From Rhodospirillales bacterium (GTDB taxonomy: Bacteria > Pseudomonadota > Alphaproteobacteria > UBA828): 42,098 bases of DNA. Shown in pieces: positions 1 to 7,811 of this stretch (the stretch's first letter is position 1; every line of letters starts with the position of its first letter). The stretch is taken from the NCBI GenBank assembly GCA_028818855.1, contig JAPPMY010000230.1, positions 1 through 42,098 on the forward strand, written 5' to 3'. The notes below the pieces were generated by a model, which did no database searches, was not told where the DNA came from, and saw only the letters and a list, made by a program, of their open reading frames with translations. Made by a program: the position numbers and the translations under genes.

Positions 1-394
1 GGCCGCCAAAGATCAGCGTCACGATGTCGAAATACGCCACAGCGCACATTCCTCCAGACAGAGTTTGCGAGCAGAGCCACTTGTCTTCTGTCACAGACTG
101 AAAGGTCATGTCGCAGCAGGTGTATGTAATCGGCCAGTGTAGATCATTTGCGATAAACCGCAGTTTTTCGTCGGGGCCGATACGTTCGGAATCGTAGACG
201 CCGTATTGAACGTATTCGTGAAAGGTGAGCTTTCCCCGTCCACGACGAAGCCGCAGGAACTCCCGCATCAGCGTCATCGGCCGGCGGCCGCTCTTCGTCA
301 CGGCATGACGCAGGTATTGGCTACTCGATGGTTTCTTGTCGAAAAATGCCTGACGGTCGCGGGTGACCGCATGTCGAGTTTCTGCCGCACTCAT
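1..394 (-). CDS. Truncated CDS at left edge, N-terminal 131 residues; possibly ATP-grasp-related
   Basis: An open frame starts at an ATG at 394 (MSAAETRHAV) and runs off the left edge without a stop. A GGAG motif lies about 6 bases upstream of the ATG. The visible protein is mixed in composition, as real proteins are: a basic stretch (LMREFLRLRRGRGK), then LTFHEYVQYGVYD, then a cysteine-containing part (ITYTCCDMTF, EDKWLCSQTL). The order of a short helical start, an EYV-Y-YD segment and an EDK segment reminds me of sugar-transfer-associated ATP-grasp proteins of polysaccharide loci, but the catalytic part is outside the window and I do not claim that function. It follows the outer-membrane barrel gene on the same strand after a 206-base gap that holds a long imperfect palindrome. 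I am confident that it is coding and unsure of its role. Confidence 0.6.
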   Translation of the reverse strand, partial: MSAAETRHAVTRDRQAFFDKKPSSSQYLRHAVTKSGRRPMTLMREFLRLRRGRGKLTFHEYVQYGVYDSERIGPDEKLRFIANDLHWPITYTCCDMTFQSVTEDKWLCSQTLSGGMCAVAYFDIVTLIFGG

Positions 395-440
395 TTGGCT
401 CTCCAGGTTGGGGGTTCCGAGTAGAAGGACAATTCATGAG

Positions 441-575
441 ACATCGATGTTGCAACATTGATGGAATGCCACTTCCGGCTGATGAGTGTTGATGACGGCG
501 GACAAGCGCGCTTCTGCGCTGTCGTCAACACTCCCGATGTTGCTGTCGTGTCCTGTTGCAAGATGCACCTCGCGG
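441..575. repeat. Long imperfect palindrome in the 395-600 intergenic gap
   Basis: Two arms of about 60 bases around position 508 are imperfect reverse complements. The best inner stem is 484-496 (GAGTGTTGATGAC) against 521-533 (GTCGTCAACACTC). A second compact inverted repeat, 442-452 against 453-463, lies in the left arm (CATCGATGTTG / CAACATTGATG). Because the arms mirror each other, both strands read as similar peptides, which creates spurious ORFs. It lies downstream of the barrel gene stop and upstream of the truncated CDS. No T-run follows either side. It could be a transcript-processing or attenuation hairpin or a small mobile palindromic element. Confidence 0.65.
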
Positions 576-600
576 ATCGCGGGAGAGGAGATCAGTCCCC

Positions 601-1281
601 TCAGTTCAGCCAGTGGGTGATGCTCAGTTCGAGGTTGTGGGATCCAGCCGGGGCGCCGGCACGGCGAAGCCGTGAGTCGTCCGTCGCGAAGTAGCGATAG
701 CCGAGCGCCGCGGACAGGTCTTCGAGCAGATGGTGCTGGAAGCCGGTGAACAGCTGCCAGGCGAATACGTCCTCCCGGTCGTCCACTTCCGGGAACGACA
801 GTCCTGCAAGGGAGCGCCATTCCGCTTCGACGCGGGCGATTCCGATGCCTCCGCCGACGTAGAAATTGAGAGGTCCCAAGGGTAAAGACGACACGATATT
901 GCCCATGACGGAGAACGAGGTCACGTCGCCGCCGGCTTCGACGGAGCCGGGGACGACGAGTTCGTCCAGGCGCAGGTTCGATATCTTGTCGATCGCGAAA
1001 GTCCGGTACGCGAACTCGATCTCTCCCCGAACCCCCGCCTTCTGGCCGTAGCCCATGACGAGAACCAGGCCCGGGCCCGCATCGAACGCCACGTCCGTTC
1101 CGACTCGCTGGCCGGTGAAACTGTCGTGTGCGCTGGCGTGAACGTCGGCTGCCAGGACCAGCGCACCGCCTGCCGAGACATAGAGCCGAGGCTGCCTGTC
1201 CCGGTAGTCCTGGCCGGAGACGGGGCCGGCAAGGAGCAGAAGTGCCAGAAGCGTCGGCAAGGCGATTCTCAGAACTCTCAC
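601..1281 (-). CDS. Small outer-membrane beta-barrel protein
   Basis: This is a secreted protein of about 226 aa with a Sec-type signal peptide (RIALPTLLALLLLAGPVSG, cleavage likely before QDY). The mature part consists of alternating glycine/aromatic strands typical of eight-stranded outer-membrane barrels of the OmpA/Opa-like kind (YVSAGGALVLAADV, LNFYVGGGIGIARVE, LSAALGYRYF), and it ends LSITHWLN. I chose the GTG at 1281 because a GGGGAG motif lies 8 bases before it. An ATG at 1302 would add seven residues (MVRGVRV) and is also possible. A small unknown gene ends 88 bases upstream on the same strand. Nothing links it to the pilus genes. The family is clear at fold level only; ligand or role is unknown. 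Confidence 0.75.
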   Translation of the reverse strand: MRVLRIALPTLLALLLLAGPVSGQDYRDRQPRLYVSAGGALVLAADVHASAHDSFTGQRVGTDVAFDAGPGLVLVMGYGQKAGVRGEIEFAYRTFAIDKISNLRLDELVVPGSVEAGGDVTSFSVMGNIVSSLPLGPLNFYVGGGIGIARVEAEWRSLAGLSFPEVDDREDVFAWQLFTGFQHHLLEDLSAALGYRYFATDDSRLRRAGAPAGSHNLELSITHWLN

Positions 1282-1369
1282 AACTCTCACTCCCCTGACC
1301 ATCTCGATAAGGCGATACGGCGATACGGTCCGGCAGCGGCCGGTCGCCGCGTCCGTTTCCTGTGCCGGC

Positions 1370-1720
1370 TCATGTGCAGTAGACGGCATAGATCGCGGCA
1401 TCCCTGTCCCGGTGCATCACATTGACCTCTTCGATCTCCCAGTAGCGCGTCAGGGCGATCAGCCCGTCGCCGGCCTCGGGGCGCGGCCGGCCCATCAACA
1501 GGAACACTGCGGAGCCGTCCCGTTGCGGGAACTGCTCCGCGGCATGGTGATCGGCCTGCACCAATTGCCGCTCGACGCGGTCCACTCCGTCCACCACGGC
1601 GCCCGGCGGACGAGAGGAGCTCTTGCTCTGTCTAAGGTGCCAGCCTGTGAAGCCGAACTCCCTGAGGTGGCGGGTGGCGGTCAGCGCTGCCGGGTTGCGT
1701 TCCAGGCTGTGTCTGGTCAT
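1370..1720 (-). CDS. Small protein of unknown function, 116 aa
   Basis: The frame from the ATG at 1720 (MTRHSLERNPAALTATRHL) to a TGA at 1370 reads as a soluble protein with no signal peptide or membrane segment. An AGGAA motif about 10 bases upstream may be its ribosome-binding site. The protein contains a segment rich in H, Q and R (QLVQADHHAAEQFPQ), then FLLMGRPRPEAGDGL, and ends DAAIYAVYCT. The frame continues upstream without a stop to 2452, but that part overlaps the neighbouring membrane-protein gene and is low quality, so this start is preferred. I do not recognise the family. It precedes the barrel gene on the same strand and may be cotranscribed with it. Confidence 0.5.
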   Translation of the reverse strand: MTRHSLERNPAALTATRHLREFGFTGWHLRQSKSSSRPPGAVVDGVDRVERQLVQADHHAAEQFPQRDGSAVFLLMGRPRPEAGDGLIALTRYWEIEEVNVMHRDRDAAIYAVYCT

Positions 1721-2174
1721 GTATCGGAGGTTCCTCGGTGAATGTTGCACCATGGGTAGAAGAGCGTTCGTTTCAGGCTGGTGCCGCCGCGCCTCAGCAT
1801 GAGGCCCGGCGAACGACGAGACCGGCTGCGCAAGCCGGGAGGTCACAGGGTAATGTGGGCGAGACGGGCGCACTCCCCGGGGCCGTCGGTTGCGCCTCTC
1901 GACGTACCGGCCGCCGGGGTACGGGCAGCAGGACCGGACTTCGGCCCGTCTTGCTGCGGATCCGCCGGCACAGGCCGAACCAACGGCGTTGGGCCGCTCA
2001 CCGGATCCGGAACCCGGAGCGTCATTGCAAGCGCGGTCCCGAAGGACGGTGGGCGATGCTGCAGCATGAGCCGGCATCGGAGGCCGCAGGTTTCCGGCTT
2101 GCCGAAACCCAAGCGAATGGACGCCCCGATCCCTTCGGCGGCCGCTTGAACGGCGTTGCATCGCGCCTTTCCTT
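1721..2174. other. Intergenic stretch of 454 bases, no gene supported
   Basis: Open frames exist on both strands, for example a minus-strand frame ending at 1843 rich in P, A, G and R. None has a convincing ribosome-binding site or a protein-like composition. I see no clear hairpin with a T-run. Regulatory sequence for the small-protein/barrel pair is likely to lie here, but I cannot place a promoter. Confidence 0.4.
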
Positions 2175-3425
2175 CTACGCTGCGAACAGGTGGCGGCGCG
2201 TGCCGGGGTTGTCCCGCCGCCAGATGACGTTGTCCATGAAATAGTGGTGGATGTTGATGAACGTCCACCCGATGAAGAGGAATACGGTCGCGCCCAGGAC
2301 GGTCCGGTCGTAAGCGACGACGGTGTCGAAGACGATCGGGGCGAACCAGAAGCCGAGGTAGCCGAGGATCCCTGCCACGACCGCAAAGCCGACAAGGCGG
2401 GCGGGCATGGTGCGAAGCCATGCCCAGGACTTTCTTTCGGGCGCCGAACCACCGGCGCGCACGTTTTCGCCTTCGACGTTGAGCTGGTAGCGCCAGACGA
2501 CGGCCATGTACTGAAGCGAGTGGAACATGGGGACGACGAGGAGGAGCAGCGGGTCGAACCGCACGAACATGAGCCAGACGTAGCCTGCCGCTATGTAGGC
2601 GAGGAGACCGTTGACGGGGAGCTTCCTCCCGCTCCGCCACTTGACGAAGAAATCGCGCCCGACGGCCAGCGTCGAGACCGCGGCGAGCGCCGCGACGGCG
2701 AACAGGATGGGGTCGGGGAGATCGAGCAGGTAGTAGTTGATGCCCCAGAATTCCTTCTCGCTCAGCACGTCGTTGGCGAAGAGCCAGTTGGTGACCCAGA
2801 TCAGATGGGTGTTCCACAGCAGGCGCCGCCTTTCGCCCGTATCGAAGCGGATGCCCTTGCGGGCGGCATCGAGCATCAGGATGCCGTAGCCCTGCTTGGC
2901 ATAGTGCCAGCCCACGGTGAAGAACATCAGGTTGGCCGCAAGCCCGAGCAGCGGGGCGCTGCCGAGCGCGAGCGCGGACAGCAGAAACGCTGCCAGCATT
3001 GCGGGAACCATGATGCCGGCAAGGCGATAGCGGGCTGCGAGGGGCGAGTCCGGTGAGAACGCCTTCTCCGCGAAACCCCGGTAGAAGATCTGGTACGAGT
3101 GGGCGAAGTGGGGATGGTTCACGAAGTGTGCGAGAAAGAGCATGATGCCGGCGAGCGCGGCTCGGGCCGGCTCGTCACGCGGGTAGAAGGCGGCCAGCGC
3201 CGCGAGAGCGACCAGGCTTCCGCCGCCCAGCGTGAGGAAGTCGACCCAGCGGTTGAAGAGCCATCGCTTGTCCCGGGACGGAGCATACGGCACGCCGGCT
3301 GGATGCGACGGCAGGGCCTGCGTGTGCGGACGCGCCGTGCCCGACGCGACCCTCCCGTCGCGGTCTTCCGGAGTGCTTGCCTGGGGGTAGCGGGGCCGGT
3401 AATCGTGCAGGTGAAGGTCTTGCAT
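2175..3425 (-). CDS. Polytopic membrane protein with conserved-looking histidine clusters
   Basis: This is a protein of about 416 aa with a hydrophilic N terminus (MQDLHLHDYRPRYPQAS) followed by about nine to ten hydrophobic segments. Histidines cluster beside membrane segments: FLAHFVNHPHFAHSYQIFY, VGWHYAKQGYG, MFHSLQYMAVVWRYQ and FINIHHYFMDNVIWR. This pattern suggests a metal site within the membrane, as in membrane oxygenases and desaturases; Brp/Blh-type carotene oxygenases are one comparison, but I cannot confirm it. The ATG at 3425 is preferred because an AGGA motif lies about 9 bases upstream; an ATG at 3446 and a GTG at 3494 are upstream alternatives. It is separated from the nuclease gene by 384 bases and does not look like part of the pilus operon. 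Confidence 0.8.
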   Translation of the reverse strand: MQDLHLHDYRPRYPQASTPEDRDGRVASGTARPHTQALPSHPAGVPYAPSRDKRWLFNRWVDFLTLGGGSLVALAALAAFYPRDEPARAALAGIMLFLAHFVNHPHFAHSYQIFYRGFAEKAFSPDSPLAARYRLAGIMVPAMLAAFLLSALALGSAPLLGLAANLMFFTVGWHYAKQGYGILMLDAARKGIRFDTGERRRLLWNTHLIWVTNWLFANDVLSEKEFWGINYYLLDLPDPILFAVAALAAVSTLAVGRDFFVKWRSGRKLPVNGLLAYIAAGYVWLMFVRFDPLLLLVVPMFHSLQYMAVVWRYQLNVEGENVRAGGSAPERKSWAWLRTMPARLVGFAVVAGILGYLGFWFAPIVFDTVVAYDRTVLGATVFLFIGWTFINIHHYFMDNVIWRRDNPGTRRHLFAA

Positions 3426-3809
3426 GGGTCGTTCATCCTGGCTCATAAGTTGCCGGAACAGGCGCGAGACGGTCGCTTCCTGCCCGGAGATCACGGTCGC
3501 CGTGCGTATGTAAATTCATTGGCACCGTCCGTCCGGCGCGCCGGATGCGAGGGCGGCAGTGGTCGCCCCTGCGAGCGACGAGCGGAGAAACCCGGCCGGT
3601 CACCGGCTCCTGACGTGTGCCCGTCGCGACAGCGGAGTGCATGCTGCGGCCGGTCAAGCATGACCATGGCCGCGCGGCAGCGGTCGATGCAGCAGTGCGG
3701 AACGGATTCGGCTTCGTTGACGACCGGAGGCCCGCGACGGTCGAGGCAGCCCTCATGCGCTGTACCCGGCAGAAGCAGGCGAACGGCGTCAGCATGGCAA
3801 GACCCGGGT
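3426..3809. other. Intergenic stretch between nuclease and membrane-protein genes, with hairpin
   Basis: No coding frame is convincing here. The main structure is an inverted repeat at 3643-3681: an inner stem GGTCA/TGACC with a 4-base loop, flanked by GGCC/GGCC and GCTGC/GCAGC. It lies about 130 bases downstream of the nuclease stop and may end the pilus-locus transcript, although no T-run follows it. Confidence 0.4.
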
Positions 3810-4484
3810 TCACCGGCGCGACCTCCGCCACCCTGCCGCCCTGGCCTCGCCCTCGGTGCAGAACCAGCGCTCGCCCTTCGCCGGATCGATCCGGGTCCGG
3901 TCGTAGTATTGGCCTGCCGGAAGATGGTAGATGCGCTCGCCGCCGCGGGAGATATTGCCCTTGATGCGGCAGCTGTCGTCATCCCGCTTGTCTTCGTGAC
4001 GGAGCGGAGGCAGGCGAACGCCTGACCGCCAGTCCCAGGGCGGGACGAACTCCCCGCGCCAGACGCCCCGGCGCGCCGCTCTCGCCGATGCTTCCTCGGT
4101 CGCATAGTCGGTCGAGTATCGGCTGTAGGCGAGCGCCCACCCCCGGGAGACCAGCCAGGCGCCGAGGTCGTGGCCGTCGGCGCGGCAGAGTGCCACGATA
4201 CGCCCGTAGCGGTCCCGGCCGCGCTCTTCGCAGACCACGAGGCGGCCGTCGACACGGCCGGCCAGCGCAACGCTTGCCTGGCGGCCGCACCGCCAGCTCG
4301 TGCCGCCGGCACGGCAGAGCTGCTCGCTCTCCGGCGCGTCGATGCCATGCAGCCGGATGCGGCTCTCGCCCACCTCGATGGTGTCGCCGTCGATCACCGA
4401 CGCCCGGCCCGACACGTCCGGGTGCACCGTTCCCCATGGGACGACGATGGAGAGAAAGACGCATGCCGCAATCGTGCGCACCAT
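3810..4484 (-). CDS. Secreted Snase-type (thermonuclease-like) nuclease
   Basis: This is a protein of about 224 aa. An N-terminal hydrophobic segment (IAACVFLSIVVPWG) acts as a signal peptide or anchor. It is followed by the staphylococcal-nuclease fold. The family's calcium and catalytic residues can be placed: the VIDGDTIEV motif (D32, D34), R44, D49 and E52 in IRLHGIDAPE, and R95 in DRYGRIVA. The enzyme should cleave DNA or RNA phosphodiester bonds outside the cytoplasm. After the nuclease domain comes a C-terminal segment with SCRIKGNIS, GERIYHLPAGQYY and GERWFCTEGEA that recurs in other such nucleases and carries two cysteines. The ATG at 4484 is chosen for the signal sequence; no clear ribosome-binding site is visible and the frame stays open upstream into the cpaE-like gene. 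It ends the run of closely spaced genes behind the second cpaE. Confidence 0.85.
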   Translation of the reverse strand: MVRTIAACVFLSIVVPWGTVHPDVSGRASVIDGDTIEVGESRIRLHGIDAPESEQLCRAGGTSWRCGRQASVALAGRVDGRLVVCEERGRDRYGRIVALCRADGHDLGAWLVSRGWALAYSRYSTDYATEEASARAARRGVWRGEFVPPWDWRSGVRLPPLRHEDKRDDDSCRIKGNISRGGERIYHLPAGQYYDRTRIDPAKGERWFCTEGEARAAGWRRSRR

Positions 4485-4533
4485 GACGCGGAACGCCCGG
4501 ATACCGCGCCCGCGGCGTACCCTGCGCCTGCGC

Positions 4534-5685
4534 TCAGGCACCGTCAGCCCCCTGGGACACGGCCGCGCGCTCCAGCACGTGCTCGAGCACCTTCCCCACG
4601 GCGCTGCGCCAGGCGCGCCCGGGCTGCTTCGGTCTACCTCCGGTGGCCGCGGCGTGAAGGGCCGTATCGAAGGGCACCGCGACGTCCGGCCTGCGGTCGC
4701 CGAGTGCGTAGCGGATGTGGGCCGGCGACAGGCCGCTTCTGGCCATTCGCGGCGAGGACTGCACCAGGGTCGCGGGATGACTGGTGCCCAGCAGCGCAAG
4801 CGAGCGCACCGCCGCGCTCAGGCTGGCGAGCGTCGGCTCGTAGAGCAGAACGCGGGTGTCAGCGCGCTGCAACACCTCGAGCTGCAGGACGGGATCCGGG
4901 AAACCCGTCACCAGCACCAGGTGCGTCCGGTTGGCGAGGTGCGCGAGCAGCCGCGACAACGCGTCGGGCGATGGCGGCGGCGGAAGGGTGGGCGCAGTCG
5001 CGTAGGCGATCAGCGACACCCCGGGTTCGGTCGTTACACCGACCCCTTCGATCCGGTCCGTCGCGGCGCCCGCATCGCAGTCGCCCGCCGTCTGGGAACC
5101 AAGTGCGGCGAAGATCGCGGGAAGACCCTCGGCCGGCTCGACGCCCAGCAATCCCGGAAGACGGCCTGCGACGGGATCCAGATCGACCACGGACGCGGTG
5201 CGGCCGTCGACGCCGGCAGCGCGGGAGAGCGCAGCGACGAGGGTGGAGGTCCCGCTCCCGGCGCTGCCCGCGAATGCGATCACGCGTCCGGCGTAGGGGC
5301 GCTCCGCAGCCTCGTCCGTGAGCGACGCGCACGCCTCGCGGACGAGGGAGGCCGATATGGGCTTGACCAGGTAGTCCGCTATGCCGTGCTGGAACAACTC
5401 CCGCGTGTACTGCGCCGTGTCGGTGGAGCCGATGGCGATCACGGCAGTCTCGAAGGCGCACACGGACGCCAGCTCCCTGGCGGCCCGGCCCGGCTCGGAG
5501 ACGCCGTCGAGATCGACGAACAGCACCCTGGACGCCGGCTCGCCTGCGAGACTTCGCAACGCCGCCGCGAGACGTCCGCGCTGAACCTTCGCCTTGCGGT
5601 CCGCAAGGCCTGTGCGGAGAGCCTGCAGGGTACCGCCGTCGGCGGCGAACCCGCGGGCGTAGAGGCTGTCGGGCGAGAGCGCCAT
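4534..5685 (-). CDS. cpaE: CpaE/TadZ-like pilus assembly ATPase, second copy
   Basis: This 383-aa protein has the CpaE/TadZ plan. An atypical receiver-like domain comes first (VLFVDLDGV, TAVIAIGSTD, HGIADYLVKPI, residues about 50-125). A ParA/MinD-type P-loop domain follows, with GSAGSGTST at about 138-147 and VVDLDPVAG. In this family the ATPase places the Tad machine at a pole or site at the inner face of the membrane. The P-loop deviates from the usual KGGxGxxT form by lacking the leading lysine. It is clearly related to the C-terminal third of the giant CpaE at 35967-40403, including YLVKPI/YLAKPL and the C-terminal PFDxA motif, but has none of its long extension. The gene follows the small lipoprotein gene by 46 bases and precedes the nuclease by 49 bases. 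Confidence 0.85.
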   Translation of the reverse strand: MALSPDSLYARGFAADGGTLQALRTGLADRKAKVQRGRLAAALRSLAGEPASRVLFVDLDGVSEPGRAARELASVCAFETAVIAIGSTDTAQYTRELFQHGIADYLVKPISASLVREACASLTDEAAERPYAGRVIAFAGSAGSGTSTLVAALSRAAGVDGRTASVVDLDPVAGRLPGLLGVEPAEGLPAIFAALGSQTAGDCDAGAATDRIEGVGVTTEPGVSLIAYATAPTLPPPPSPDALSRLLAHLANRTHLVLVTGFPDPVLQLEVLQRADTRVLLYEPTLASLSAAVRSLALLGTSHPATLVQSSPRMARSGLSPAHIRYALGDRRPDVAVPFDTALHAAATGGRPKQPGRAWRSAVGKVLEHVLERAAVSQGADGA

Positions 5686-5731
5686 GATCGTGCCTAGGGG
5701 CGGCGGGGGGCGCGGGAATTGCGCGCCCGCA

Positions 5732-6268
5732 TCAGGAGCCGCCTCCGATCGACGACGCGGTCTCGGACGGAGCCGGCAGCGGGCGGACCTTGTCTCCCAC
5801 CCAGCGTTGGTATCCGTTCAGGGCGGCACCGTGCGCGGCGTGCGTCATACCCGAGGATCCGCAAAGCTGTGCGTAGGCTTCGCCACCTCCTGCTTCCGCC
5901 GCCACCGTGCCCTCGAACCCGGCAGCGTCGGACGATGCAGCGGAACGGTGGCTCCAGATGCATCCAAGTCGGGCGGCATGCAGGACCTGGTGGTAATTGA
6001 CCAGATGTTTCGTCTCCGCATGGAGCGACACGCTGAGCCCGCTCAGCGGCGCAAAGTAGGCGTCCCTCTGCGCCAGCCGTTCCTGACAGCCGGCCACGAG
6101 CGCCACCGTCAGCAGCGCCACGAAGATCCGGGCAGGGACGTGGGGGCGCTGCGGGCTCTTTGCGGAATGCTTCTGCGCACCGAATTCCGCACCGCGGCCT
6201 TTGCGCCGTTGCGGCCGCCCGACTTGAAGCATGCGGGAGCATGCCTCCCGACTCGATGTGGCATTCAT
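5732..6268 (-). CDS. Small lipoprotein of the Tad locus, function unknown
   Basis: This frame encodes up to 178 aa. A hydrophobic stretch with a lipobox (VALLTVALVAGC) ends at a cysteine about 60 residues from the ATG at 6268, so the true start may lie further in, although I see no better candidate. The mature part begins QERLAQRDAYFAPLSGLS and has a histidine-containing helix (HLVNYHQVLHAARL), two further cysteines, and a glycine/alanine/serine-rich tail. Position and type (outer-membrane lipoprotein beside CpaE) would suit a CpaD-like accessory protein, but I do not see CpaD features and make no such claim. It lies 46 bases upstream of the second cpaE and is probably cotranscribed with it. 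Confidence 0.65.
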   Translation of the reverse strand: MNATSSREACSRMLQVGRPQRRKGRGAEFGAQKHSAKSPQRPHVPARIFVALLTVALVAGCQERLAQRDAYFAPLSGLSVSLHAETKHLVNYHQVLHAARLGCIWSHRSAASSDAAGFEGTVAAEAGGGEAYAQLCGSSGMTHAAHGAALNGYQRWVGDKVRPLPAPSETASSIGGGS

Positions 6269-6289
6269 GACACCGTTACTCCGTTCTCT

Positions 6290-6325
6290 GGCCGGCCCGG
6301 CTGACGGAGTCCGCCGAGACCGGCC
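6290..6325 (-). terminator. Intergenic hairpin between helical-protein and lipoprotein genes
   Basis: GGCCGG (6290-6295) pairs with CCGGCC (6320-6325), with further GC pairing inside (CGGC/GCCG). It fills most of the 96-base gap between two genes on the same strand. No T-run follows, so partial termination or mRNA processing is as likely as true termination. Confidence 0.35.
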
Positions 6326-6364
6326 CTGCCTTGGAATCTCGAGTTGAACTCACGACGCCGGCTC

Positions 6365-7624
6365 CTAACCCGCGCCTTCCGCAGCGTTGCTCATGATGTC
6401 CAGGTTCCTGATGACCAGCAGCACGCGCGCGAACACGTCCGCCGTCGTCTTGTTTCTCGCTTCGAGCGGCCCTTTGCCCGGCAGCCGGACGTCGAGGTGC
6501 GCCTTGATCCTTGCCAGTTCCGCGAGCAGGAAGTTGGTGGCATCGAAGACATCCGCCGGCGTCACCTCCTCGAGCGCAAAACGCGGCGGCCTGGAGGCAT
6601 CCATGCCCAGGCTGGACTGCAGATTGATCACTTTGTTCGCCGCCCTCACGACCTGCTGCGCCACTGCCACCGTCTCCTTTCCCCCTTCCACGGTCGGTGG
6701 ATCGAGGTCCAGGGAAACGCCGAGCTCGGCCGCAACCAGCAGCATCTCGTGGTGAATCCGAAGCATGTGACGGTAGAGGTCGTTGGCGGACGTGGGCCGG
6801 CCCACGAGGCCGTCCAGCAGGAGCGAGGCATGGGCAAGGTTCCGGTAGACGAGGGAGGATGTCTTGCCGTCGGCCAAGGGTGCGGGTTCGATCTCCTCGT
6901 TCACGACCATCTGCCGCTTGACCCTGCGCAGCTCCTCGATAATGGCCCGGACCCCGCGATGCAGGTCGTCCTGGGACACCGGCCCCACCGGCATGTGTCC
7001 GACGTCGGCCGGGATCATGCCGAGCCGCCTCTGCAGGCGAGCGGTCTTCTCCATGACCTCCAGGGACTTGGCGTAGACATGAACCTGGGACCGGTGCTCC
7101 AGGACCGGAGCCTTGTCCGGACTGCCGTCGACGTTCATGGCCTTCCGCAGAATGCCGATCTCCGAGACGAGGTCTGCCGTCGCCCGGTGCACGTGGCCGG
7201 GTGTAATGTCGCCTCCACCCGCCTCGCTGTGCTGAGGGCTTCGGTGCCGGTTCGGCTGGCGCGAAACGACTTCGGTGCTGACGGCCGCGGCCCCCGGCTT
7301 CCGCGCCTCTTCCGGGCCGGGGTTCCGTGCGTCGCCATCGGCCGCCGTGCCGCTCTTCTCCCGCGCCGGCTTGTCCGGGTTCCCGCCGGGCTCCTCCTCC
7401 GCCCCGGCTTCCCCGGAGTCGCCCCCGAAGAAGTCCACGAAGGACGAGACGATGCCCTCCCAGAAGCCTTCCTCATCGTCCTGCGTAGCGCTGCGGGCCG
7501 CCTCTTCCGCCTGGTCCCCGGCTGCCTGCGGCGAAGCGGTCTGAGCCTCGACCGGTGCCGCGAACAGACAGGCGGAGAGCGCGAGGGCGAGAAGCGCCAA
7601 CGCCATGCGAGGCCGTGCAGTCAT
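6365..7624 (-). CDS. Helical-repeat exported protein, paralogue of the 9285-10238 gene
   Basis: This is a 419-aa exported protein. The N terminus (MALALLALALSACLFAAPVEAQ) is either a Sec signal cut after VEA or a lipobox ending at LSAC. An acidic, low-complexity region follows (about residues 30-140: DDEEGFWEGI, AEEEPGGNPD). The rest matches the 317-aa protein at 9285-10238 closely: HVHRATADLVSEIGILR, VHVYAKSLEVMEKTARLQ, SLLLDGLVGRP, KVINLQSSLGMDAS and IRNLDIM. Both are built from about eight degenerate units of about 36 residues, each a V-Y/F plus an amphipathic helix. I do not recognise the family. The two paralogues flank the di-haem peroxidase gene, which suggests joint function in the periplasm. 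No ribosome-binding site is obvious at the ATG at 7624. Confidence 0.8.
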   Translation of the reverse strand: MTARPRMALALLALALSACLFAAPVEAQTASPQAAGDQAEEAARSATQDDEEGFWEGIVSSFVDFFGGDSGEAGAEEEPGGNPDKPAREKSGTAADGDARNPGPEEARKPGAAAVSTEVVSRQPNRHRSPQHSEAGGGDITPGHVHRATADLVSEIGILRKAMNVDGSPDKAPVLEHRSQVHVYAKSLEVMEKTARLQRRLGMIPADVGHMPVGPVSQDDLHRGVRAIIEELRRVKRQMVVNEEIEPAPLADGKTSSLVYRNLAHASLLLDGLVGRPTSANDLYRHMLRIHHEMLLVAAELGVSLDLDPPTVEGGKETVAVAQQVVRAANKVINLQSSLGMDASRPPRFALEEVTPADVFDATNFLLAELARIKAHLDVRLPGKGPLEARNKTTADVFARVLLVIRNLDIMSNAAEGAG

Positions 7625-7748
7625 GTCACTCTATCCCGGAGCGCACCCCGGCATTCGCTGCCTTGCCGACACGACGGATCCGATGAGCGCGCACTGGCTC
7701 TCCAGACACGTCCGGACCAGAACCGCGGCGCTGTCCGCCGGCTTCCTG

Positions 7749-7768
7749 CCCGTGACATCGGCCACGGG
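7749..7768 (-). terminator. Short hairpin downstream of the first peroxidase gene
   Basis: CCCGTG (7749-7754) and CACGGG (7763-7768) form a 6-bp stem with an 8-base loop in the 187-base gap between the peroxidase stop and the next gene on the same strand. There is no T-run. It may be a weak terminator or a chance stem in GC-rich DNA. Confidence 0.25.
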
Positions 7769-7811
7769 ATCGGGTGCGGCGACAGGGCGGCCGGCATCGG
7801 GCTGGCAGGGT

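Noticed and set aside
1843..2100. Minus-strand frame after the membrane-protein gene
   Set aside because: No ribosome-binding site, P/A/G/R-rich, and competing frames look equally random.
3433..3831. Minus- and plus-strand frames between the nuclease and membrane-protein genes
   Set aside because: Composition is random-like, there are no signals, and two frames overlap without either being better.
5732..6268. Small lipoprotein as CpaD
   Set aside because: Position would fit, but I see no CpaD sequence features beyond a lipobox, so it is left as unknown.
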